A DNA stretch of 64,000 nt from the NCBI GenBank assembly GCA_013995675.1, contig VWRR01000006.1, forward strand, positions 186,001 through 250,000, written 5' to 3'. The first letter of the stretch is position 1. Each line of letters starts with the position of its first letter. Source of the stretch: Cyanidiococcus yangmingshanensis (lineage: Eukaryota > Rhodophyta > Bangiophyceae > Cyanidiales > Cyanidiaceae). Of the stretch, positions 42,015 to 52,782 are shown in pieces. The translations under genes were made by a program, and so were the position numbers. Below the pieces are notes generated by a model that saw only the letters and a list, made by a program, of their open reading frames with translations, had not been told where the DNA came from and did not search any database.

Positions 42015-43205
42015 AATAGGATATGGGTTCCAGAGTGCGATACCCATATCCTCACCGCCGCTTGCAAAAAGTGCGTCAGAGTTGGCGAATCGCAGGCAAC
42101 GAATGGGATCTCTATGCTTCTTCAGCAAAGCCAGCTTGCGGTAGGGCGGCTTTGCCGATAATACACGAAGGCACCCGTCGGCGCATCCCGCGACCAAGAT
42201 TCGGTTGTCGCAGGGACGATAGGCTAGTTCTGTAATGGCAGCGTGTGCTACAGTAATACATGCGTTTCGCTCGAGACGCCCCGCAGAAGGCGTTATACCG
42301 CAGGAATGCAACTTGGCCGTCCATGCCGCCAGCAGCAATTTCTGTAAGACATCCAGACACTTTCTGGGGGGACATTGCTTTGCAATCGATTGATAACAGT
42401 GGTTGCGCTCGCCTGAAGACGTCGATTTGGGCTAAGATTTGCTCCGAGCTGCCTCGGCAATCCCATGCGTACAAAAGATTGTTCTCGTAACCGGCCAGAA
42501 TCTGGTACTTTTCCGGGATAGCACATAGGCACATACACATTTCCGAAGACTCTTGAGAGCCATCATTGAAAAGTTGTTCGGCCACCCTGCTCAGTGGAGC
42601 GCGCAGAACTCGGACGGGTTTCGTGGCACTGACTCGTGCATCCCACATGAGGATATTTCATGATTGCTGCCGCCAGTTGTGACCACCACAATTCGATTTA
42701 ACGACTCGCACTCAAAAATGCCCATTCGGCAGAAGCCGTTTGGCTCTGTCCTGAACAATATTTGCCTATCAGGCATTTCGCTAGATCCTCCGCAAAGGCT
42801 GTCACCGATGGTTACACCTTTGCGAGGTGAAGGGAACGACGGAAAACTATCAGGATTCCAGCAATTTATGAATCCGTCACGTCCATAAGTCAGGAACTGG
42901 CGCCAGTCTTTTTCGTGCGCCTCGATAGAAAGCACAGAGGCTCTGTGAGCACTCGGTTGATAAGCACGGATCTGACGTAGGTTCAGGTCCCAAATAAAAA
43001 GATTTCCTTCAGAGTCCCCAGAGATGAGAGCGTTCTCATTCAAAGGCAAAGAAGTCGATTTCGCCTTTGAAAACAAAACGTGATCACTTTCCCGAGATGC
43101 CGTTAGGCTTCCGCAGACACAAAGCGCAGTGACAGAACTTGTATGCCCCCGAAGAAACGCCACAGGTGCCGGGCCTGGAGCAGCATCGACTTCAGGAACT
43201 TCCAT
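41958..43205 (-). CDS. ASA1/GNB1L-type WD-repeat protein (frame-broken)
   Basis: A WD-repeat protein of about 415 residues. First repeats: PAPVAFLRGHTSSVTALCV and LISGDSEGNLFIWDLNLRQI, then FLTYGRDGFINCWNP; the last repeat reads CLRFANSDALFASGGEDMGI followed by ALWNPYP, matching the end of ASA1/GNB1L (AAGSKDxRISLWxLYP). ASA1 belongs to the TTT/ASTRA chaperone system that assembles PIKK proteins such as Tra1, TOR and ATM. The frame changes by -1 (or +2) near 42660-42670, before MWDARVSATK, and by +1 between about 42310 and 42260. Start at ATG 43205; a GTG lies 69 bp upstream. The 3' end overlaps TMEM62. Confidence 0.7.
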
Positions 43206-43621
43206 GGAAACGGCATTAGACACGCAAACGAGAACTTCCAAAAATATCTTTAAACTGAGCAGCCCTGCGACCACTGGCGCAACCCTTTTTCCATTGAACG
43301 CAAGCCCTTCGCAACAAAGCGAAAAAGTTTGAAGTAATCAGCCTTCGAGTTATAACTCTGCTTTGGGCGGCTTGTATTACCGGAGCACAAATAGCCTTTA
43401 CGTCGATCTCCTCGTTCGAGAGACGCCTGGGTCGCTTCAATCCGGTAACATTTTGTTTCTTTGCTGCGCAATGCTATTTCATCCTATCAGGAAGCAATGG
43501 TTCAGAACAACATCAGAACTTTCTGTTCGCGGTGCGTACTTTCTTCGCTAGCCGAATTTGCCGTCATATCAAACAAAACTGCCCGTGAAATCTTTTTGCA
43601 ATCAAAGTCCATATCCTACGT

Positions 43622-45187
43622 TCAAACAAGGTCATCGCCAATTCGGTCCATGAGCCATTGCATGCCGTGATCGATGCACTCAAGCGTTGCCTGTATGACC
43701 GCGTCGAAGAATACATGTCCACAGGATGACTGTGAGTGGTAATAGTTCGCAAGGAGCGTAGCGTTCTCGGACGCTGTGAGTGGCCCAATGGACTCCGCAT
43801 CGGACAAAAGTCCTGCTTTCGCACAGTGCAGCTTAGGCTTGACTTTCATTTCGATTTGCTCATAGGTGCCGTCGGCACGCCGCGCACAGCAGGTGATCTC
43901 GGCCCCACTCGAGTCGGGGGACACAGATAGCGTTCCTTCGACCCCTTTGCGGATGATCATCGCCCCCGGCAGCTCAAGTCTCATGGCAACGTCAACCATG
44001 CGCTGGCTGTAAGGTGGATGGAAAGCAGAGGCAATGAGCAGACTACATTGTCCCGAAAGGCAACCTACGAATTTCTCGACAGTCGACCAGCCTGGACGTT
44101 TCACGATACTTCGTCGTAGAAGTAACATATTATGAAGCGAAGGACAAACCCAAGCTTGATCAAAAAGGACGAACAATCGTTCGTCTAGCGTTTTCGGTAG
44201 AAATACATCGCCAAGGCCTCGGGCAAATCTCACCGCATCTCGGTAGGGTCCAAGGCGTTCGTGGAGCTGTTCCGTCACAACCTTCAGATTTGGACCGTAT
44301 TTCGGGCCAGGAGAGTCACCCACAGCGCCGACGATGTTTTCTATACCCCAACGTTGTTGTAAGTGCCATCCAATGATCGGAGTCATCAGAAAACAGCCGG
44401 GACGTTCGAATCCGTCAAACGGTTCAGCAAGCTGTGCATAGCGATTTCGAGCGCTCGTGGACTGGATTCCAGGTCGGATTTGAAACTGTGGATTAATCAG
44501 CTCATTTGCAGCGCGAGCCATTCCAAGAAGCTCCTCAGAGGTCTCATGACGCACTCTCATTGTGTGCATCGTGAGCGCACGGAATGAAATGATATCCGCG
44601 GCATCTGCTGCTGGAGACTCCAGCGTCTCCGGGGTGCAGCATAAAACCATTGCCGCGAGCTCCCGCGCCTCTTCAACATTCAAAGTATCCGCACTAAGCA
44701 ACCTGACACCCCACTGAAATGCTCTTGACGTTGGGAGCAGATGCGGACATAGCATTTGGAGGACATCACTCGCATAACAACCGTTGCGCTCACGGCCTCG
44801 CCGTAATGATGCATTTTTGTTCGGAACGTGGTCCAGAATCAAAGACCCCTCGGCCGGCAGCAGTTCGTGCTTCAGAAACAAGGATGCTATGAATGAAGCT
44901 CTTTGCGCCACTTGCGCCATATCGGGCACATCTACAGATGCGCTGACACAATTTTCTGATAGCTCCATCCTGAATACTTGCAATTGACGCTCGACGCTCT
45001 CTAGCTCCTCTTTCAGAGCTCCAAATATTGACTCTGGAACAGGCTTCACGCCATGCTTGCCTATGGCGACTGCTTTAATGCCTTCTTGAAGCGCTGACGC
45101 ACCCAGTAGCCAGCGATTTGGTTTTGAACTGTCTCTCGGCTTAGTTCCCAAACGTCTGCTCCATCCGAAGCCACTGGGCACCCACAT
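43622..45187 (-). CDS. TrpD2/YbiB-like glycosyltransferase-family-3 protein
   Basis: An intact 521-residue protein related to anthranilate phosphoribosyltransferases of the TrpD2 (YbiB) type. The N-terminal helix bundle has IKAVAIGKHGVKPVP, then MRVRHETSEELLGMARAANE, equivalent to the family's MRMKGET-EE motif; the core has FDGFERPGCFLMTPIIGW, DQAWVCPSLHNMLLLRRSIV with KRPGWSTVEK, and LPGAMIIRKGVEGTLSVSPD. TrpD's GTGGD and KHGN substrate motifs are absent, so anthranilate use is unlikely; E. coli YbiB binds nucleic acid. The basic first 30 residues could be an organelle presequence. Length exceeds the bacterial ~320-340 through insertions. Confidence 0.7.
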   Translation of the reverse strand: MWVPSGFGWSRRLGTKPRDSSKPNRWLLGASALQEGIKAVAIGKHGVKPVPESIFGALKEELESVERQLQVFRMELSENCVSASVDVPDMAQVAQRASFIASLFLKHELLPAEGSLILDHVPNKNASLRRGRERNGCYASDVLQMLCPHLLPTSRAFQWGVRLLSADTLNVEEARELAAMVLCCTPETLESPAADAADIISFRALTMHTMRVRHETSEELLGMARAANELINPQFQIRPGIQSTSARNRYAQLAEPFDGFERPGCFLMTPIIGWHLQQRWGIENIVGAVGDSPGPKYGPNLKVVTEQLHERLGPYRDAVRFARGLGDVFLPKTLDERLFVLFDQAWVCPSLHNMLLLRRSIVKRPGWSTVEKFVGCLSGQCSLLIASAFHPPYSQRMVDVAMRLELPGAMIIRKGVEGTLSVSPDSSGAEITCCARRADGTYEQIEMKVKPKLHCAKAGLLSDAESIGPLTASENATLLANYYHSQSSCGHVFFDAVIQATLECIDHGMQWLMDRIGDDLV

Positions 45188-45590
45188 TAATCACGATTAG
45201 ACTCGGAATGCGTTTTGAAAGCTCCAAAAAATAAGCAGCTTGACCTCAAAGAAGCCTGAACCGAGACAAGGCGCTTGATACGTTGGACTAGCCCTCCAGA
45301 CTTTGGTGCAATAGACCTGCTCGCACAAAGAAGAGTCTGTGCGTTTTCGTATCCACGTACAGAGACGATAAAGATGAGGGGTTTTGACAACTATTCGGAA
45401 AATAATGTCACGCTGATCCAGCAACGCCGAGTTTCCTTCTCCGAAAGTATCCCACCACTCGCTCGCAGCAACAAGGCGTGTCAACCGCAAAAAGCTCAGC
45501 CAAACACAGATTCTGAGAGAGTGCTTGATTGCGACCAGGGATTAGGAGCCTTTCGATCTCAGACGCTGGTAGACGGCGTTGGTGCACAAG

Positions 45591-46019
45591 ATGTTCGCCC
45601 CGAAGAGCTGGGGCGCCATGCAACGAATCCGTACGAGGCTCTTACGCCATTTATGTAATAGAACTTCACTTGCCCAAATTTCTGTAGAGGATGAGGCAAA
45701 ACTCAGGGCGCTGGAGAAGGGCATAGCACCCGCGACTGGCGAGCCCCTTGAAAAGCTCCGGAAGGATGTGTTCCGAGAGTCGAAGCATATCACCGCTAGC
45801 CTCGGGCGCTCTGGCTCACCTAGACTCAAAAGTGGTTACAGAGGGCCTATGCTGCTCTCATGGTATCCAGAGTCTCTGGAAAAGAATCCTTACAGCGAAC
45901 TTAGGCTCTCTGAGAAGCAAGAGCGCTGGTGGCGGAAGCTACAGATTTGGAGAGCTCAGGGGCGCGGGCCACCAAAGAAAGGGAGCGGAAAGCGCTCTGG
46001 AAAGAAACCTGGAAAATGA
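45591..46019 (+). CDS. Mitochondrial ribosomal protein mS33
   Basis: A 142-residue protein from ATG 45591. The C-terminus LQIWRAQGRGPPKKGSGKRS is the mS33 (MRPS33) signature RRRGKGPPKKGxGKR; upstream, LEKLRKDVFRES and GPMLLSWYPESLEKNPYSEL correspond to the family's LxxDLxGPxIxxWYP. It is a small-subunit protein of the mitoribosome. The basic N-terminus (RIRTRLLRHLCNRTS) fits mitochondrial import. The frame is intact; a frame open further upstream (45275-45658, another frame) is probably not coding. Confidence 0.8.
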   Translation: MFAPKSWGAMQRIRTRLLRHLCNRTSLAQISVEDEAKLRALEKGIAPATGEPLEKLRKDVFRESKHITASLGRSGSPRLKSGYRGPMLLSWYPESLEKNPYSELRLSEKQERWWRKLQIWRAQGRGPPKKGSGKRSGKKPGK

Positions 46020-46541
46020 ATCAAAAAATCCCCAGATGCTTTTCACTGCCTCGGACTGCAGCTGCTCGGCCGCTCGGCTCTCTACTTCCCCTTTGAACAA
46101 CGTGCGAAGGGAATGTTGTACGCGTAATCCAAAGGAATTCACTCTGTAGCTTTCTGTCGATTTTTATTCCATGTTCGGGGAATGGCACGAATTCATAGAG
46201 TAGCAAAGTTCGTGGAGCAGAAAGCGGCTTCATTGGGCATCATGATTGGAACTAAGAGAACCACTCTCTGGTCTCCGAAGCCTTTTGGAGCTGTATTTCA
46301 CATGCATAGTATCAGGACCACGCAGGTACTCTTCGAGCACCTTGCGACTCGGAGGCCATGGATGGTTTTGGTGTGAGCATCGAGTAAGGAGCGGAAGCTT
46401 CATGCTCCGACGTTGCGCTATCGTCTCGCACGTCGTCGATATCATAAGTTTTATACGCGCTCCCTCCAGATTTCCTCTGGCGCTAGGTTGGCGTGCTTTC
46501 GCGTCGATCTCGACCTTCGAGATCAACTTCTCACATTTCCC
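46020..46541. other. Convergent intergenic region, no gene seen
   Basis: About 520 bp between the 3' ends of mS33 and the dehydrogenase gene. Open stretches of 60-100 codons on both strands are mutually overlapping and unremarkable. Confidence 0.45.
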
Positions 46542-47884
46542 TCAGTAATACACACAGTCTCGAACCGCGTCCACAATTTTTGCCACAGAGGGCAAGTAGT
46601 GCTTTTCGTGAACCAGAGGAAAGGGCATGTCATAACCACATATCCTCACGATCGGGCTCTCTAGATTCAAGAAACACTCCTCTTGGACTCGAGCAGCCAC
46701 CTCGGCACCAACACCTCCAGTATCGGAGCCTCGTGACTGATAATACATCTTCCTGTGCGAGAAACAGAGGCACAGATGGTATCCTCGTCCCAAGGGAGAA
46801 TTGTTTGTAGGTCTATTACTTCGGCATCTATACTATCTTCTCGGGCAACGATTTCAGCGGCCTCGAGCAGCACACGAATCTGTGCCCCATACGCTACGAG
46901 GGTTATATCCGAACCTTCACGAATAATTTCAGGCCCGTCCGATAGGCAGCGTGTAGGTACCCACGGGGACTTCGGCAATTGCAGAGCGATAGAGGGCCTT
47001 GGGCTCAAAAAAGATGACTGGGTCATCCTCCCAGATCGACTGCAGCAGGAGACCCTTTGCGGTCCGCGGATCCCGAGGTATGACAACTTTGATACCTGCT
47101 GTGTGTAAGAAGTATGCCTCAGGGGATTGCGAATGGTAGTGTCCTCCGTGCCCTACCGCGCCACAGGGCGCCCTGATCACCACGCCGCCACAGTTAAACT
47201 GCCCTCCAGATCGATATCGGTATTTCGCAATTTCGTTCACAACTTGATCAAAGGCGGGGTATATGTAGTCAGCGAACTGTATTTCCGCCACAGGCCTGCA
47301 TCCCATAGCTGCAAGCCCAGCAGGCAAACCCCGCAATTCCTTGCTCTGAGAGAGGAGTGTTAAAGACTCTGGTCCGCCCGAATCGTTGTTGCAACTTGCT
47401 GGTGCAGCGAAATACACCACCAAAAGCTACAGTCCTCGCCAAAGACAAGTACTTTCGGATCCTCTTCAAGAGCGCATGATAGCGCAGAGTTGATTGCAGT
47501 AAAGAGATTCATTCGTTGCCGTATCTCAGCAGACTGCCAGTCAGCTGTCTGGACCTCAGCATCGCTGTCAGCCTGTCGTGAAACATTGCTACTGTCGCTT
47601 GCAAGCTTCTCGGTAGCTGAGACGCCAAAGTTAGTGCTGCCTTCTCTCAGGGAATCCGCTGTTGACTGTATCTCGTCTACAGAGGAAGCCACTTGTCTTA
47701 TGGAAGAAGGCGGCAGGCTCCGTTCGGCTCTGCGGGCAAGCCGAGAGCACCCGGAAAGAGTAGCTCCCAAGTTTCCACTGGCAGATGACGCCAGTAGCCT
47801 TGCAGTCGATGTAACCAGAAACCGCTCGGCTATGCGAGTCAAACGAGAGCAACCAAAGGAAAGAAAACCTGGGCCGCGCCCCAT
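46542..47884 (-). CDS. BCKDHB: Branched-chain 2-oxoacid dehydrogenase E1 beta, mitochondrial (four frame changes)
   Basis: About 447 residues, close to the family after subtracting a long basic presequence (~115 residues). The order matches [139 protein letters not shown], then [13 protein letters not shown] and VCGYD-like end. It forms with E1 alpha the decarboxylase of the complex degrading Leu, Ile and Val. The frame changes +1 at 47431 (GED/VAF), +1 at 47322 (GFA/AGL), +1 at 46931 (GRA/EII) and -1 near 46716 (EAP/TGG), each without gap in homology. The presequence carries an internal repeat. Confidence 0.93.
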
Positions 47885-48403
47885 AGACTGCCCCGCAGAC
47901 CTGCTGTCTCCGATCGGCCAGATAATGCTCCACCTCTGCTACTCCCAGACAGAAGTTGTCTCTGCTCGACGTTCCAAAGGAGACCGCTACGAGAATGGCC
48001 AGATTAGAGCCTCGGAATAGAATCCGGTGTAGAGCTATCTCCCGTTTCGAATCATGCGAAAATCAGTCATCGGGTGCCCATCGCAGAGCCCAGGTTCGGA
48101 ATTATTGGCCCGCCAAATGAACGGCGGCTTGTTTCCCAGCACAGGCGTTGAAAGAGACACCTTCCTACTAGACTACGGAGACGGTGTGTAAAAGCGGTTA
48201 GAAATTACCACAAGCTTGGAATAATCTTCCGGCGACATTCGGATTTTCAATCGTTTGGGTTGGATTTTTTGACCGAAGCAATCTCTCGGGATCTTTCTCA
48301 AGTAAGCCCGCGTGGTCAAGATTGCGCGGTTTTTTTGCACGAAAGAACCGGCAGCTGTTCGAGGGCGAGAAATCGCTCACTATTTCTGTGGCTTCTAAAA
48401 GCG
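47885..48403. promoter_or_regulatory. Divergent intergenic region, BCKDHB / GMP synthase
   Basis: About 520 bp between divergent start codons. The GMP synthase frame is open back to 48260 without ATG. No gene supported; no specific site recognised. Confidence 0.35.
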
Positions 48404-50010
48404 ATGACGCTCGAGTCGATAGAAAAAGCGATACATGGAGAGCATGATTTGATTGTGATACTGGATTTTGGAAGCCAGTACGCTCATCTCATCGCACGAA
48501 GACTGCGTGACAGCGGCTTTTACTCAGAGCTGTATCCATACAACGTCGGACTTGAACAACTTGTAGCACTTCGCCCCAAGGGACTTGTACTGTCTGGCGG
48601 ACCAGCCTCGGTGTATTCGGAGGACTCGCCGCACGTGGACGCGCGAATATTTTCCCTAGGGCTCCCTATTCTTGGTATCTGTTACGGTATGCAAGAGATT
48701 GTACATCAACTGGGCGGCGTTGTTGAGCCTGGGGACAAGAGAGAATACGGACATGCGTGTCTGCAGATCAAGACAGAAACTGCAGATGACGGCGCTCTCT
48801 TTCGTGGCCTCAGCTCTTCGTTACAAGTTTGGATGAGCCACGGTGACCGGGTGACTTGGTTGCCGCAAGGATTCCAATCCATTGCGCAAACAGAAAATTG
48901 CGAATTTGCTGTCGTCTACGCAAATGCAGCATCTCACTCGCAAATTCTTGCACCCATATATGGGCTCCAATTTCATCCGGAAGTGACCCATACCGAGAGC
49001 GGGACGGAGCTACTCGCAAACTTCTGTCGCTTTGTCTGCGGATGCAAAGGTGATTGGTGCATGGAGACAGTTCGTCGGTGAGGCTATTCGAGTTATTCGT
49101 GAGCAAGTTGGAGATTCAGGGATGGTTATTGGCGCACTAAGTGGCGGTGTTGATTCTACCGTTGCCGCAGTGCTCGTTTCACGGGCTATAGGCGACCGCT
49201 TCCGTGGAATCTTTGTTGACAACGGTTTGTTGCGCAAAAACGAAGCGGCCGATGTCATGAGCATGCTAAGAGAACAGATGCATGTGCATGTCAATTGCGT
49301 GGATGCATCAAAGCGTTTCATCGAAGCACTCAAGGACATATCAGATCCAGAAGAAAAACGAAAGATTATCGGCAACCAGTTCATTGAGGTGTTCGAGGCA
49401 CAGGCGCAAGTGATTTCCGCGGATTTTTTACTGCAAGGCACCTTGTACCCAGATGTAATTGAATCCGTCTCATACAAAGGCCCAAGTGCGACGATTAAAA
49501 CGCACCACAACGTTGGCGGACTCCCGGAGCGAATGAAACTCCAGCTCATTGAACCTCTGCGGTACTTGTTCAAGGACGAGGCTCGGAAACTCGGCATGGT
49601 TCTTGGGCTTCCAGCGGAGGTCGTTTACCGTCATCCGTTCCCGGGACCGGGCTTGGCAATACGCATTCCTGGGAAAGGTGACCGCGGAGCGCCTTCGGAA
49701 ACTCCGAGAAGCGGACGCTATATACCTACATGAATTGCGTGCTGCTGGCCTCTACGAGCAGATTGGCCAAGCGTTCGCTGTTCTTCTGCCCTGCAAGGCT
49801 GTAGGTGTGATGGGTGACTTTCGCACATACGAAGAAGTTATCGCCCTACGGGCCGTCGCAACAACCGATTATATGACTGCAGACTGGTATCCGATTCCTT
49901 TCCCTGTATTGCGACGTGTATCTCTCCGTATTGTGAATGAAGTGAGCGGAGTGAATAGAGTTACGTACGATATAACAAGTAAGCCACCAGCCACTATTGA
50001 GTGGGAGTGA
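48404..50010 (+). CDS. GMPS: GMP synthase (glutamine-hydrolysing), two frame changes
   Basis: About 534 residues, the normal length. Glutaminase domain: [18 protein letters not shown], nucleophile in GICYGMQEI, catalytic His/Glu in [14 protein letters not shown]-pyrophosphatase domain: P-loop [50 protein letters not shown]. Dimerisation domain ends [17 protein letters not shown], the invariant GMPS C-terminus. The enzyme aminates XMP to GMP. The frame changes +1 at 49069-49070 (CME-T/FVGEAI) and +1 at 49670 ([10 protein letters not shown]); both sit inside strongly conserved segments with no missing or extra residue. Start at ATG 48404, just before the conserved N-terminus. Confidence 0.95.
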
Positions 50011-50765
50011 ATTTGCCCAAAGTAGTTGAAGTGGGAGACGTTCCGCTCTCCTTGACTTGGCACACGTCGCGCAACGATAACGCCAGCCTCGCGCCCGGTA
50101 TTCCATGAAACTATATTTCTTCCAAAAGCGGAAGCGCAGATCGTTGTATATCTGCAACATGGCGAACAAAAGGGGATACGATTCCGTTGAATCAGACTGT
50201 GTGCTGATTATCGCTTGGATTCGATTGGAAACCAGTCCGTCCCCTGCAATTGTATCATGCATCAGCTCCGAGCCAATCCAAACATTTCAACTTATGATGA
50301 AGTCGATAATCTAGGATAAAGTGCTGCAAGCGTGGATGTTCTTGCTAGAAAGCTCTGTTCAAGTCATCTGTTTGACGAGTTTTCCCATCAAGCTCGACTT
50401 TTGATCGAGTGAGCCACAAATTCATCAGCGCGAGATCAAAACCTCTCTATGATCAGCCCATCTATTGGTTTCGAGATCAGCCAAAAGATCGGCAAGAACT
50501 CGAACCTTACAGAGCGGGGCCTTTTCGTTAGCTCCTCAAAAAGAAGACAGGAGATCTTTACGTGAAAAGGAGCATGCAGCCTGATTACGAATCATCCTCT
50601 CTAAGCCACTCTCCAAACGGAGGCAATCAAGCGAAATCGGTTGGTATCTTGCAGAGTTGGCGATTCAAAAGGAAAACGTCCCTAAGCATACGCATTGGTT
50701 CTGCGCAGCCGTTTAGAGCAGATCTGTCCATATGGGAATTTCTCTGCTCTTTCTCAATCGTGCAT
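50011..50765. other. Convergent intergenic region, no gene seen
   Basis: About 755 bp between the 3' ends of GMP synthase and TMEM115. Frames of 60-138 codons on both strands overlap GMP synthase or TMEM115 shadows; none is recognisable. Confidence 0.45.
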
Positions 50766-51674
50766 TCACACGTTACTGGCCACATCCGGTTCTAGATTGG
50801 TGTTCCCGACACGGAGATGTCCTTCGAGCAAATGGGTCGCAGTCGAACGCCTGCGGTCCGCATCTCTTGCACTCGCATTTGCCTGCACATCTAGCAATGC
50901 CACACTCGAGGGCGCAGAGGTCGCGGGCAAGAATCCTATGCGCTTCAATACGCGTTCCACAATTTCTGGCAGAAGCAGAAGCAATGAGAATTCTGCCGGT
51001 GCTCCTGCCACCTCAGGCATCGGCAGCTGAAGTGTTTTCGCAAATCGAAAGTAGCCCCAGCTACCAAGAAACGCGAACGATGAGATGCATGCCGGAAGCC
51101 ACAAAGCCGGTTCCAATGGAACCAGAGACACGATAGTATTGAGATAAGCCAAAGGTAGCATTCGAGCAGGTGCATATCGAGCAAGTACACCCAGTTCCGG
51201 GAACACGTAGTCTGGACGATACCGTGCGAAGGCTATCAGCAACGCCAAATTCCCCGCATAGAAACCACTGCAGCTCGTGAATAGGTAGTCTGGATGAAGC
51301 TTGAGAGTCATAAAAGCGAGAAAGCTCACCACGAAGGTCATGACGCTTGAAAAAGCCGTTACAAAGAGCAGATACATGGCCAGTTCCAGCGTTCGTTCTG
51401 CTGAGCTGTGACTAGTCTCCGGGTGGTGCCAGATATCCTCCAAAAGTCGGCCAACGACAATAAGCACTGTTGCCGAAACTAGCAAATGCAATAGGTGCTC
51501 CTCCACGAAACCGTAAGTTACAATATTCCAGATACGCAGACCAGAGAGCGTTTGAGCGGGACTGAACGAGAAAAATTCCCTGAACGGTTCATACCACGTC
51601 AACGTGTACGTAGTGAGGAGAGCTATAAGAAGCGCTCGCGTGAGTTCGGGTAAACTTTTTAGAGCTCTTGACAT
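50766..51674 (-). CDS. TMEM115-type rhomboid-like Golgi membrane protein
   Basis: A 302-residue polytopic protein from ATG 51674. TMEM115/DUF1751 pattern: LRIWNIVTYGFVEEHLLHLL, then VVGRLLEDIW (family GGRxLExxW), a long TM pair, LFTSCSGFYAGNLALLIAF, and LPLAYLNTIVSLVPL followed by SWGYFRFAK. About six transmembrane segments, then a hydrophilic tail of about 70 residues. TMEM115 is a catalytically dead rhomboid relative implicated in Golgi-to-ER traffic. No serine-protease GxSG motif is present. The frame is intact. Confidence 0.8.
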   Translation of the reverse strand: MSRALKSLPELTRALLIALLTTYTLTWYEPFREFFSFSPAQTLSGLRIWNIVTYGFVEEHLLHLLVSATVLIVVGRLLEDIWHHPETSHSSAERTLELAMYLLFVTAFSSVMTFVVSFLAFMTLKLHPDYLFTSCSGFYAGNLALLIAFARYRPDYVFPELGVLARYAPARMLPLAYLNTIVSLVPLEPALWLPACISSFAFLGSWGYFRFAKTLQLPMPEVAGAPAEFSLLLLLPEIVERVLKRIGFLPATSAPSSVALLDVQANASARDADRRRSTATHLLEGHLRVGNTNLEPDVASNV

Positions 51675-52353
51675 GCCAGAAACTGCCGAGCTGCCGAAGC
51701 AGAACCCTTCGCGAAAAGATTGCTTGGTTAGACCCTGCGCGAGACGGTTCTGGATCGTTCAAAGCCACGGACTCATCCCTTTCGACTCGCTCCCGTGTGA
51801 ACGCCTCCTGCGACCACTGCGAAATAGCCTCTTCTTTGCTCATCTCGCAACAGGACGAAAAACGAAATACGCGTCTTCAAAAACCTGACACGTAAACAAC
51901 CTCCACGACCGAGGACAACGCAACGGTAATGTCATGCACGCACGGACTGGACAAGCTAGTCCATGCGGTCACGCGGCAAGCGCCAGCTCGCCAGTGAGCG
52001 ATAACCGGATGCTTTCACGAGAGACCTATCTCATCAAAGTTCATTGACGCTCAAGCCCTTGTGAACCAAGTTTAAAATATTGGAATTTGCGTGGTCCGTT
52101 CCCGTGAGTCGAAAACAAATTGAATAAAAAGCCGCTCGTAGAAAGCAGGAGGATGTGCTCGTTTGGTATGTTCTCGTGTACAGCGTGCTTCAGCCTCGCC
52201 CAGTGAAGAATGGTTAGATCGAATGCCACAGAATATCTATCTACAGCACATGCTCGCGACATAGAATGCAGGGAACAGAAGCATTCTTCTGCGTTTCGAG
52301 AGTGATAGAGACAATAGGCTCCCTGTGCATCGCTCTGTTCACACCTGCACGCA
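51675..52353. other. Intergenic or possible extension of the next gene
   Basis: About 680 bp. A minus-strand frame 52041-52367 (HWARLKHAVHENIPNEHILL, then FLFNLFSTHGNGPRKFQYF) has protein-like composition and lies +1 to the frame of the unknown gene ending at 52354, so it may be its continuation. No homology supports this. Confidence 0.3.
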
Positions 52354-52782
52354 CTATTCGACTCCAAGGGACCGCATCAGAGCATTGATGTGGGTCGTTA
52401 CTGAGAGGTTCACGACCCGACTCGCCAGTCCATGGACGCATAACTCATATATTTTATCGTTCAGATTAGGAGGCAAGGGTCTTTCCAGGGCTTTGTTAGC
52501 CTGGCCAACCGGTTCCTCGAGGTCGCTTACCGCGTCCAACAATATTTCCAAAAATTCTGGTTGCCAACGCGGATTTTCTTCCAACCAAGCCTTCAAGAGT
52601 GTTTCGACCCGGGCCTCGGTCACCGAGCCGGTTGGATCTCCAGCGCCTGTCGATGGGAGCAGCGCCCACGAAAGAGCTTTTTGTACGTCAGCTTCGCGCC
52701 AGGTCGCAAGACTTTTCTGCCGCGCTTGAGTAAGTATGGATTCCCAGGCTTCAATATGTGACTGCGTTGACCGATCGCCCAT
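52354..52782 (-). CDS. Unrecognised helical protein, 142 aa
   Basis: A frame from ATG 52782 to 52354. The translation is acidic-amphipathic and helix-rich (WREADVQKALSWALLP, RVETLLKAWLEENPRWQP, FLEILLDAVSDLEEP), with few Cys and clearly protein-like composition. No domain recognised, no signal or membrane segment. It may extend past its stop in another frame (see the adjoining entry). Confidence 0.5.
   Translation of the reverse strand: MGDRSTQSHIEAWESILTQARQKSLATWREADVQKALSWALLPSTGAGDPTGSVTEARVETLLKAWLEENPRWQPEFLEILLDAVSDLEEPVGQANKALERPLPPNLNDKIYELCVHGLASRVVNLSVTTHINALMRSLGVE

Noticed and set aside
44401-44420. GTTCGAATCC in the minus-strand TrpD2-like gene as a tRNA B-box
   Set aside because: Lies inside an intact conserved coding region; no cloverleaf.
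47490-48020. A 176-codon plus-strand frame
   Set aside because: Antisense to the BCKDHB presequence; Ser/Arg-rich mirror composition, no domain.
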